Of a stretch of DNA of 16,813 nt, positions 5,652-12,400 are shown piece after piece; the first letter of the stretch is position 1; the number at the start of each line of letters is the position of its first letter. The notes under the pieces were generated by a model. The model worked only from the letters and a program-made list of their open reading frames with translations. It did not search any database and was not told where the DNA came from. The stretch spans positions 1-16,813 of the forward strand of contig JBAUID010000040.1 of assembly GCA_049680625.1 (NCBI GenBank). The letters run 5' to 3'. Position numbers and translations under genes: made by a program. Source of the stretch: JAUIAI01 sp049680625 (GTDB taxonomy: Bacteria; Pseudomonadota; Gammaproteobacteria; Burkholderiales; Burkholderiaceae_E).

Positions 5652-6698
5652 ATGATAAAGGTAGGTATTGTTGGCGGTACCGGATACACCGGGGTTGAAT
5701 TGCTACGCCTGCTGTCTCAGCATCCGCAGGCAGAGCTGTCGGTTATTACTTCGCGCCAGGAAGAAGGCATTCCGGTCGCACAGATGTTTCCCTCACTGCG
5801 CGGTAGTGTTGACATCGCGTTCAGCAAACCGGATCCCGTCGCCTTATCTGCATGTGACGTCGTATTTTTTGCGACGCCGCACGGGGTAGCAATGAATCAG
5901 GCCAGGGAGCTGCTGGAATCCAATACCCGGGTAATCGACCTGGCGGCAGATTTTCGGCTCAAAGACACTGAACAGTTTGAGCGTTGGTACAAAATGCCGC
6001 ACAGCTGCCCTGACTTACTGGCTGAAGCGGTTTACGGTCTACCGGAACTAAACCGTGAGGCAATACGGTCGGCCCGGATTATCGGCATGCCGGGCTGTTA
6101 TCCGACCTCAGTTGAACTCGGACTTATGCCGGTGTTAGAGCAAGGTGCCGCCCGTTTCATTGACCCCGAGTCGATCATTGCCGATTGCAAGTCCGGAATA
6201 TCCGGCGCGGGAAAGAAAGCACAGGTCAACACGCTACTGGCGGAGGCAGGTGACAGCTTTTCTGCCTACGGCGTTTCCGGACACCGTCACTGGCCCGAAA
6301 TTCGGGAAATCCTGAGCATCATGGCTGGCAGCCCCGTCAAACTCACATTTGTGCCGCACTTGCTGCCGATTATTCGCGGCATTCACAGTACGGTCTATGC
6401 GCGTCTGCAACCCGGCGCCCTGGATACTGACTTTCAGGCGTTATACGAAGAGCGTTACCGCAGCGAAGCTTTTGTCGACGTGATGCCTGCCGGCTCCACC
6501 CCTGAAACCCGTTCGGTCCGCGCGTCAAATTTTATGCGGATCGCGGTTCATCGGCCCCCGGACAGTGACTTACTGATGTTGCTCATTGTCGAAGACAATC
6601 TGGTCAAAGGCGCATCGGGGCAAGCGGTACAGGTAATGAACCTGATGTTTGGCCTGGACGAGACAACCGGCCTGACTCAGATCCCGATTCAGCCCTAA
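5652..6698 (+). CDS. argC: N-acetyl-gamma-glutamyl-phosphate reductase
   Basis: A 348-residue cytoplasmic enzyme that reduces N-acetylglutamyl 5-phosphate to the semialdehyde with NADPH, the third step of arginine synthesis. The N-terminal Rossmann loop GGTGYTG (8-14), the catalytic Cys149 in GMPGCYPTS, and the histidines of SGHRHWPEI (211 and 213) are all present, as is the PHLLPIIRGI segment. Length is normal for the long (type 1) form. AGGAAA about 10 bases upstream supports the ATG. It stands between the S9 terminator and its own downstream terminator, so it is probably transcribed alone from a promoter in 5522-5640. Confidence 0.98.
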   Translation: MIKVGIVGGTGYTGVELLRLLSQHPQAELSVITSRQEEGIPVAQMFPSLRGSVDIAFSKPDPVALSACDVVFFATPHGVAMNQARELLESNTRVIDLAADFRLKDTEQFERWYKMPHSCPDLLAEAVYGLPELNREAIRSARIIGMPGCYPTSVELGLMPVLEQGAARFIDPESIIADCKSGISGAGKKAQVNTLLAEAGDSFSAYGVSGHRHWPEIREILSIMAGSPVKLTFVPHLLPIIRGIHSTVYARLQPGALDTDFQALYEERYRSEAFVDVMPAGSTPETRSVRASNFMRIAVHRPPDSDLLMLLIVEDNLVKGASGQAVQVMNLMFGLDETTGLTQIPIQP

Positions 6699-6749
6699 CC
6701 GCCGCAATTCACCCAAGCCGCCCCGCCTTCCAGGTAGCGCGGCGGTTTT
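6697..6749 (+). terminator. Probable terminator after argC
   Basis: A perfect 9-bp stem AACCGCCGC/GCGGCGGTT (6697-6705 with 6739-6747) starts within the argC stop codon and is followed by TTTT. The loop is long (33 nt) and could fold further, so this is less certain than the S9 terminator. Confidence 0.6.
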
Positions 6750-6781
6750 GCCAGTAATTACTTTAAGCCTAAACTAATTAC
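6748..6781 (+). promoter_or_regulatory. Promoter and candidate operator of the MarR operon
   Basis: TTGCCA (6748-6753; 5 of 6 consensus bases) and TAAACT (6770-6775) are 16 bases apart. The predicted start of transcription is about 6782, the A of the MarR ATG, so the mRNA would be leaderless; no Shine-Dalgarno sequence is present. A perfect inverted repeat, GTAATTA (6754-6760) and TAATTAC (6775-6781), brackets the spacer and -10, a position suited to autorepression. Confidence 0.5.
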
Positions 6782-7300
6782 ATGGCTAAACCTTTGAATA
6801 CCCTGCCCAGCGATCACGAAACCCGGGTTGACGCCGACGATCACGCCGCCTTAAAGCTCTGGCTGCGCCTGCTCACCTGTACTAACCTGATCGAAGCCCA
6901 CATTCGGCGCGAGCTGCGTTCGCGATTCGAATCCACCCTGCCCCGGTTCGACTTGCTTGCCCAGTTACAACGTTCGCCAGGCGGCCTGCGGATGAGTGAA
7001 TTGTCGGCCCGACTGATGGTAACGGGCGGCAACGTAACAGCGCTGACCGACCAGCTCGAACACGAAGGCCTGATTGAACGACAAGCCGATGAGACTGATA
7101 AACGTGCGACCCGAGTGCAACTCACTGCCACCGGGCGCCGGCGCTTCGCGATTATGGCAACTGAACACGAGAGCTGGGTTGATGAAATGACAGGCACCCT
7201 AAATCGACGCGAACTCAACGAATTATTCCGATTGCTTGGAAAACTAAAAGACGGCATCCGCCAACATGACGACTCAATTCCCCCAACGGACTCACCATGA
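6782..7300 (+). CDS. MarR-family transcriptional regulator
   Basis: A 172-residue winged helix-turn-helix regulator. Residues about 22-60 form the dimerising helices (ALKLWLRLLTCTNLIEAHI). The DNA-binding part is about 66-120: a GGLRMSELSARLMVTGGNVT recognition region followed by a basic wing with the typical DKRATRVQLTATGR. MarR proteins next to acyl-CoA genes usually sense an aromatic acyl-CoA and repress their own operon; this protein resembles regulators of salicylyl-CoA / aminobenzoyl-CoA type clusters as I remember them. The stop overlaps the start of the crotonase-family gene by 4 bases (ATGA), so they are translationally coupled. There is no ribosome binding site before its ATG; a promoter placed immediately upstream predicts a leaderless message. 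Confidence 0.92.
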   Translation: MAKPLNTLPSDHETRVDADDHAALKLWLRLLTCTNLIEAHIRRELRSRFESTLPRFDLLAQLQRSPGGLRMSELSARLMVTGGNVTALTDQLEHEGLIERQADETDKRATRVQLTATGRRRFAIMATEHESWVDEMTGTLNRRELNELFRLLGKLKDGIRQHDDSIPPTDSP

Positions 7301-8160
7301 CTACAAATTCAGACTCTGCACCTAGCTCCCTTATAAATAAAAGCCAACAACGTCTGCTATCAACCTATAGGGCGGAACACTTTCAATGGGAGGTCAAAGA
7401 TCACGTCGGCACCATTACTCTTAACCGCCCGGATCGGAAAAACCCGCTGACCTTTGACTCGTACGCAGAACTTCGCGATTTATTTCGCAACCTGTCTTAC
7501 GCCACAGATGTGCGAACTATCGTCGTCACCGGGGCTGGCGGAAATTTTTGCTCAGGCGGAGATGTCCACGACATTATTGGGCCGCTCGTAAAGATGTCCA
7601 TGCCCGAGCTGATGGAATTTACCAGGATGACGGGTGATTTGGTGCTGGCCATGCGACGCGCACCACAACCGGTTATCGCCGCTATTGATGGTATTTGCGC
7701 CGGCGCCGGCGCCATTATTGCGATGGCAAGTGATTTTCGGCTGGCCACACCGGAGGCAAAAACTGCATTTCTTTTCGTACGCGTTGGTCTGGCTGGCTGC
7801 GACATGGGGGCGTGCAGCATTCTGCCCCGGCTGATTGGCCAGGGCCGGGCATCTGACTTGCTATATACCGGACGTTCGCTTGGCGCAGCACAAGGCCTGG
7901 ACTGGGGCTTTTACAGCGCCGTGCACGCAGCTGAAGCCCTGCTCCCGGAGGCGATCAAACTAGCTCAAACTATCGCCGACGGCCCGGCATTTGCCCACGC
8001 CATGACAAAAAACATGTTGCACCAGGAGTGGTCAATGACGATTGAGCAAGCCATTGAGGCCGAAGCTCAGGCTCAGGCAATTTGCATGCAGACCCGGGAC
8101 TTCGAACGTGCCTATGATGCGTTTTCCGCGAAACAAAAACCGCAATTCGAAGGGAACTAG
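7297..8160 (+). CDS. Enoyl-CoA hydratase/isomerase (crotonase) family protein
   Basis: A 287-residue crotonase-fold enzyme acting on a CoA thioester. The core starts near residue 30 (FQWEVKDHVGTITLNRPDRK) after a polar extension. Oxyanion-hole segments are GAGGNFCSGGDVH (79-91) and GICAGAGA (132-139). By alignment with classical hydratase, the two catalytic glutamates appear replaced: the Glu144 position by Ile140 and the Glu164 position by Arg162. Asp169, in GLAGCDMGA, is a candidate acid/base, like the Asp of dienoyl-CoA isomerases. So plain enoyl-CoA hydration is doubtful, and isomerisation, lyase or another crotonase reaction is possible. Strongly similar proteins occur, to my knowledge, in salicylyl-CoA / 2-aminobenzoyl-CoA clusters together with the same MarR and dehydrogenase types; the hydroxylase itself is not in this window. 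Start overlaps the MarR stop; the ribosome binding site is weak. Confidence 0.88.
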   Translation: MTTNSDSAPSSLINKSQQRLLSTYRAEHFQWEVKDHVGTITLNRPDRKNPLTFDSYAELRDLFRNLSYATDVRTIVVTGAGGNFCSGGDVHDIIGPLVKMSMPELMEFTRMTGDLVLAMRRAPQPVIAAIDGICAGAGAIIAMASDFRLATPEAKTAFLFVRVGLAGCDMGACSILPRLIGQGRASDLLYTGRSLGAAQGLDWGFYSAVHAAEALLPEAIKLAQTIADGPAFAHAMTKNMLHQEWSMTIEQAIEAEAQAQAICMQTRDFERAYDAFSAKQKPQFEGN

Positions 8161-8165
8161 CCGTC

Positions 8166-9326
8166 GTGGATAAAACCTACCTTCAATGGCCGTTTTTTGA
8201 ACAACGCCATCGCGACTTTCAGCATCAGCTGCAGTCATGGTCGCAACAGTCTCTTGATAATCCCGATCACAACAATGTTGACGCGGCTTGCCGGCAATTA
8301 GTGGGGCAACTTGGTAAGGCGGGCTGGTTAAAGTATTGCGTACCTGCCGCCTACGGTGGAGAGTACGAAAGCATTGAGTCCCGGTCTGTCTGCCTCGCCC
8401 GGGAAACTCTCGCGTACCACGATGGCCTGGCAGACTTCAGTTTTGTTATGCAAGGCCTTGGTAGCGGCCCAATCGCGTTGGCGGGCAGCGAGGCAGTGCG
8501 CCAGGCTTTTTTACCTGATGTCGCCAGCGGAAAAAAAATTGCCGCTTTTGCGCTGAGTGAAGCTCAGGCCGGGTCTGATGTCGCCGCGATGAAGACCCGT
8601 GCCACCAAAATTGGAGACCAGTGGTCACTGCAAGGCAGTAAAACCTGGATATCCAACGGCGGCATTGCTGACTTTTATACCGTTTTTGCTCGCACTTCAG
8701 ACGAAGCCGGCGCGCGCGGCATATCGGCATTTGTTGTACCTGCCGAAACTGCCGGGCTCAAGATAGCCGGTCGAATCGACATTATTGCCCCCCACCCGCT
8801 GGCCACCCTCGAATTTGACGATTGCCGGGTTGCCGATGAGTTTCGTCTTGGCGATGTCGGGCAAGGCTTTAAGCTGGCCATGATGAATCTTGATATTTTT
8901 CGCAGTTCAGTCGCCGCCGCGGCCCTGGGTTTTGCGCGCCGGGCCTTCGACGAAGGATTGACCTACGCAAAGAGCCGGCCAATGTTCGGGCAACACCTGG
9001 CTGATTTCCAGATGACCCAGGCTGCGCTGGCTGAGATGGCTTGCGAAGTCGATGCCAGTGCGTTGCTGACCTATCGCGCGGCCTGGCAACGCGATGTTCT
9101 GGGCACTTCAACAACCCGGGAAGCCGCAATGGCAAAGATGACGGCTACCGAGTCAGCACAGAGGATAGTCGACCGGACGGTTCAATTGTTCGGAGGCCTG
9201 GGCGTACAAAGCGGACATATTGCCGAGCGCCTGTATCGAGAAGTCAGGGCGCTTCGAATTTATGAAGGGGCAACTGAAGTCCAGAAACTGATTATTGCCC
9301 GCGAGTTGTTGAAGAGCCCGGACTAA
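8166..9326 (+). CDS. Acyl-CoA dehydrogenase family protein
   Basis: A 386-residue FAD-dependent dehydrogenase with the three-domain acyl-CoA dehydrogenase plan: helical N-domain (1-120), beta middle domain starting at FALSEAQAGSDV (128-139), and helical C-domain with QLFGGLGVQSGH. The catalytic base is Glu367 in RIYEGATEVQ, at the medium-chain-type position, so a working dehydrogenase is expected. The gene starts with GTG, 5 bases after the crotonase stop, with AAGGGA about 11 bases upstream. The operon context suggests it oxidises an acyl-CoA linked to aromatic or alicyclic acid breakdown rather than ordinary beta-oxidation; this is inference from neighbours. A strong hairpin 35 bases downstream, within the 3' end of fadD, may end the transcript. 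Confidence 0.94.
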   Translation: MDKTYLQWPFFEQRHRDFQHQLQSWSQQSLDNPDHNNVDAACRQLVGQLGKAGWLKYCVPAAYGGEYESIESRSVCLARETLAYHDGLADFSFVMQGLGSGPIALAGSEAVRQAFLPDVASGKKIAAFALSEAQAGSDVAAMKTRATKIGDQWSLQGSKTWISNGGIADFYTVFARTSDEAGARGISAFVVPAETAGLKIAGRIDIIAPHPLATLEFDDCRVADEFRLGDVGQGFKLAMMNLDIFRSSVAAAALGFARRAFDEGLTYAKSRPMFGQHLADFQMTQAALAEMACEVDASALLTYRAAWQRDVLGTSTTREAAMAKMTATESAQRIVDRTVQLFGGLGVQSGHIAERLYREVRALRIYEGATEVQKLIIARELLKSPD

Positions 9327-9356
9327 ACCCCGGAGTCAACTCGCGCGGCCATGAAC

Positions 9357-11036
9357 TTAGGCGTCGCGCAACTCGCGACGCAATATTTTGCCAACGTTCG
9401 ATTTGGGTAAATCGTCTCGAAATTCGATGTAACGCGGACGCTTGTATCCGGTCAGCTGGTCTTCACAGAACGCATTGAGCTCGTCCGCGGTCAGATCCGG
9501 CGACTTTTTAACGACAAACAGCTTAACTGCCTCGCCCGATTTCTCGTCTGGCACTCCAACAGCCGCACATTCCATGACTTTCGGATGCGCTTGCACAACC
9601 GATTCAATTTCGTTCGGATAGACATTAAAACCAGAGACCAGGATCATGTCTTTTTTGCGGTCGACAATTTTGACGTAACCGCGTTCGTCCATTACCCCGA
9701 TATCACCAGACTTAAAATAGCCATCTTCGGTCATTACCTTGGCCGTTTCGTCGGGGCGCTGCCAATAGCCCGCCATGACTTGTGGACCGCGAATCGCAAT
9801 TTCGCCAATACCGCCAATGGGCAGATGGTTGCCGTCATCATCCAGAATAGCGATCTCGGTTGATGGCAATGGAATACCTATCGTGCCGCTGAATTCGGAT
9901 GCATCAGCCGGATTACAAGTCGCGGAGGGCGAGGTTTCTGATAAACCGTAGCCTTCAATGATTGGACAGCCGGTAAGCTCAAACCAGTCTTTGGCAACAG
10001 CTTCCTGAACGGCCATCCCACCGCCGTTCGATACCCGCAGTTCGGAGAAATCCAGTTTCCTGAACCCCTCGTGGTTAGTCAACGCGTTGTACAAGGTATT
10101 GACGGCCGGAAAGTGCGTTATCTTGAATTTTGAAATCTCTTTGACCAGTGCCGGCAAATCACGTGGATTTGGAATCAAGATGTTCAAAGAACCTTGTCGA
10201 ATGCCCAGCAAACAGCACACTGTCAGCGCAAAAATATGATAAAGCGGCAACGCACAGACAATAACTGCCTGCTCAGGAGCGGGGCCACGCGCAGGATTAT
10301 TCATTGCCGGCTGGCTCCAGGCTTCAGACTGCAGCACGTTGGCCAGAATGTTTCGGTGCAATAACGCGGCGCCTTTGGAAACACCGGTCGTTCCGCCGGT
10401 GTATTGCAGAAAGGCCAGATCATCGAGACCAACTTCAGGCGGATTGAACGGCATGCTCGCACCCTCCGCAACAACTGTGCTGTAACGCTCTGAGCCGGGT
10501 AAGTCGAACGCGGGCACCAGTTTCTTAACTTTTCGGACGACAAAATTCACAATGGCGCCCTTCACGAAACCAAGCGGGTCACCCATTGACGCAACCACGA
10601 TGTGCTCAAGCGCAGTTCGCGAGCGAACCTCTTCAAGAGTGGCGGCAAAATTTTCGAGAATAAAGATCGCCTTCGCACCGGAGTCAGTTAGCTGGTGCTC
10701 CAGCTCGCGCGGTGTGTACAGGGGATTGACATTGACAACAACTAATCCGGCCCGGAGAACACCGGCCAGAATAATCGGGTATTGAACAATGTTAGGCATC
10801 ATCAGGGCAACACGGTCACCCTTTTTCAATCCTTTTGCCATCAGCCAGGCAGAAACAATTTTTGAAGTTGAATCAATCTCGGCAAAAGTTGTTTGCTTAC
10901 CTAGCCCGACGTATGCGGGTCGACTGGCGTACTGGCGAAAACCTTCATTAATTAACGAGACCAGGGAGGTGTAAGCGCCCAGGGAAATTGTTCGGGGCAC
11001 GCCATCCGGGTAATGCTCAAACCATGGGTGATCCAT
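9357..11036 (-). CDS. fadD: Long-chain fatty acid-CoA ligase
   Basis: A 559-residue AMP-forming ligase, near the 561 of E. coli FadD. It activates fatty acids at the inner membrane to acyl-CoA with ATP. The P-loop-like motif YTGGTTGVSKGA (212-223), the ALPLYHIFAL segment, EGYGLSETSP, the hinge DRKKDMILVSGFNVYPNEIE and the catalytic Lys550 in PKSNVGKILRREL are all present. VNVNPLYTPRELEHQL is nearly identical to E. coli FadD. GAGG lies 4 bases before the ATG. The gene converges on the dehydrogenase gene with only 30 bases between stops and follows the lipoprotein peptidase gene by 165 bases on the same strand. An extended -10 promoter (11068-11094) lies in that gap, so it likely has its own start. 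Confidence 0.96.
   Translation of the reverse strand: MDHPWFEHYPDGVPRTISLGAYTSLVSLINEGFRQYASRPAYVGLGKQTTFAEIDSTSKIVSAWLMAKGLKKGDRVALMMPNIVQYPIILAGVLRAGLVVVNVNPLYTPRELEHQLTDSGAKAIFILENFAATLEEVRSRTALEHIVVASMGDPLGFVKGAIVNFVVRKVKKLVPAFDLPGSERYSTVVAEGASMPFNPPEVGLDDLAFLQYTGGTTGVSKGAALLHRNILANVLQSEAWSQPAMNNPARGPAPEQAVIVCALPLYHIFALTVCCLLGIRQGSLNILIPNPRDLPALVKEISKFKITHFPAVNTLYNALTNHEGFRKLDFSELRVSNGGGMAVQEAVAKDWFELTGCPIIEGYGLSETSPSATCNPADASEFSGTIGIPLPSTEIAILDDDGNHLPIGGIGEIAIRGPQVMAGYWQRPDETAKVMTEDGYFKSGDIGVMDERGYVKIVDRKKDMILVSGFNVYPNEIESVVQAHPKVMECAAVGVPDEKSGEAVKLFVVKKSPDLTADELNAFCEDQLTGYKRPRYIEFRDDLPKSNVGKILRRELRDA
9361..9390 (+). terminator. Hairpin after the dehydrogenase, inside the 3' end of fadD
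   Basis: Perfect 8-bp stem GCGTCGCG/CGCGACGC (9361-9368 with 9374-9381) with a 5-nt loop, then AATATTTTG on the plus strand. It encodes the last residues of fadD on the other strand. The T-run is interrupted, so termination would be partial at best. Confidence 0.35.
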
Positions 11037-11067
11037 ATTGCCTCTGCCTTTAGTTGTTCATATGACC

Positions 11068-11094
11068 ATTATCGCAAAAATCGTCACCCTGCAA
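11068..11094 (-). promoter_or_regulatory. Predicted promoter of fadD
   Basis: On the minus strand, TTGCAG (11094-11089) and GATAAT (11073-11068) are 15 bases apart, with TGC before the -10 giving an extended -10 element. The -10 ends 31 bases before the fadD ATG. No clear FadR-type operator was seen; an 8-base palindrome TCATATGA lies just downstream. Confidence 0.5.
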
Positions 11095-11201
11095 GCCTAA
11101 CGACCTTAGGCCGTCGCGAATGACACCTTCATTTGCCGCATTGGCCGTTATCAGGCAGTAGATGCAACTATTCCGCCACGGTTTTTCGAGCCTCGGGCCT
11201 G

Positions 11202-12296
11202 CTATTTCGCCGCATTGGCTCGCATAGACAGTGCCTTGAGCTGACGATCACGCTCGCCCACGGCCTCATTACCGAGTTGTTGCACCGATTGATAAAACTT
11301 ATCCATTTGATTTCCTGAATCGGCCAGCAGCTGAGAAAATGCCGGAACCAGATCGTGATACGCACCAACCGCTGCCAGATGGGCATTGCCAAGCGGCTGG
11401 TCAAACCACTTGTCATAGCCGGAGTAACCGAGCCAGATATGCTCTTTTAACCTCTGGTAGCTGGATTGCAGGTCGGCAAAGATCTGCGCTTTTCCGCGCT
11501 GCTTATCCACGACCGTCACATCACTCGCATACAGGGTTTCAAGGGCCAGTCGACTGTTGCGTAACAAGGCAACAAAATCGCGCTTGCGGCTGGCCGCTTG
11601 TTCATACTGTGCCTGCTCCGCAGGCGGTTCACCGGTACGCTGACGCCACCTGAACCAACGCTTCATGCCTTCAATTTCGACTGCTGTGGCAAATGATTCG
11701 TTAAATGTTGAGTTGTTTTTCACGTAGACAACCTGGTGGGCCAATTCATGAAAAATCAGACGGGCAATAAAGGCCTCGGGATACCGAATCACCGTACTGG
11801 GAATCGGGTCGTCAAACCAACCCAGAGTCGAATATGCAGGTACACCGGCAACTTGCACATCCATACCCTGGGCTGCCAGCTGTTGCGCAAATTTGTCAGC
11901 AGTCTGCTTTTCGTAGTAACCCCGATATCCGATACATCCTGCTACCGGAAAACACCAGCGCTTTAACTCAAGAGACAAAGCCTCAGTTGCAAACACATTC
12001 CAAACAACATGGCTACGGCCAATGTCAGCATAGCGCCGGTAACTGCCGTTGTCGGGCAAGCCGAGTTCGGTGGATGCAAATTCACGAGCCTTGGCCGCAT
12101 AAGTCAGTTTTCGACGAGTGCTTTGCGGCAGTGTCGAATCTTCCAGGACTTCGTCAACCGGCCTTCCCGCACGCATCAACGACAAGTGGCCGGAAATTGA
12201 CTGCCAGTAATACCCAACACCGTCTATTCCGGACGCGCAGCCGGCAAGCCCAGAAAATAAGAGAGAACACAAAGACAAAAAGAGACACCGCTTCAA
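11202..12296 (-). CDS. Putative aminopeptidase lipoprotein (COG4324-like)
   Basis: A 364-residue protein with a lipoprotein signal: charged start, hydrophobic core and lipobox LAGC with Cys20, so it is likely anchored to a periplasmic membrane face. HELAH at 183-187 is a zinc-metallopeptidase HExxH motif, with NESFATAVE (from 199) supplying a possible third ligand, Glu200. The pattern VWNVFATEALSLELKRWCFPVAGCIGYRGYY fits predicted aminopeptidases of COG4324; no member that I know of has a defined substrate. The start is TTG (12296): a TGA stop lies two codons upstream in the same frame and no in-frame ATG precedes the signal peptide. No good ribosome binding site is visible. It is divergent from the M20D gene, with about 104 bases between starts. 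Confidence 0.82.
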   Translation of the reverse strand: MKRCLFLSLCSLLFSGLAGCASGIDGVGYYWQSISGHLSLMRAGRPVDEVLEDSTLPQSTRRKLTYAAKAREFASTELGLPDNGSYRRYADIGRSHVVWNVFATEALSLELKRWCFPVAGCIGYRGYYEKQTADKFAQQLAAQGMDVQVAGVPAYSTLGWFDDPIPSTVIRYPEAFIARLIFHELAHQVVYVKNNSTFNESFATAVEIEGMKRWFRWRQRTGEPPAEQAQYEQAASRKRDFVALLRNSRLALETLYASDVTVVDKQRGKAQIFADLQSSYQRLKEHIWLGYSGYDKWFDQPLGNAHLAAVGAYHDLVPAFSQLLADSGNQMDKFYQSVQQLGNEAVGERDRQLKALSMRANAAK

Positions 12297-12400
12297 GCGC
12301 TTTCAGGGCAAACAAGGATGCCCCCTCCGTGGAGTAAAATCCGCTTAATCATACGCAAAAGCGTCGCGAACCGGGTTCGGAATCAACCCAGGGAGAACAA

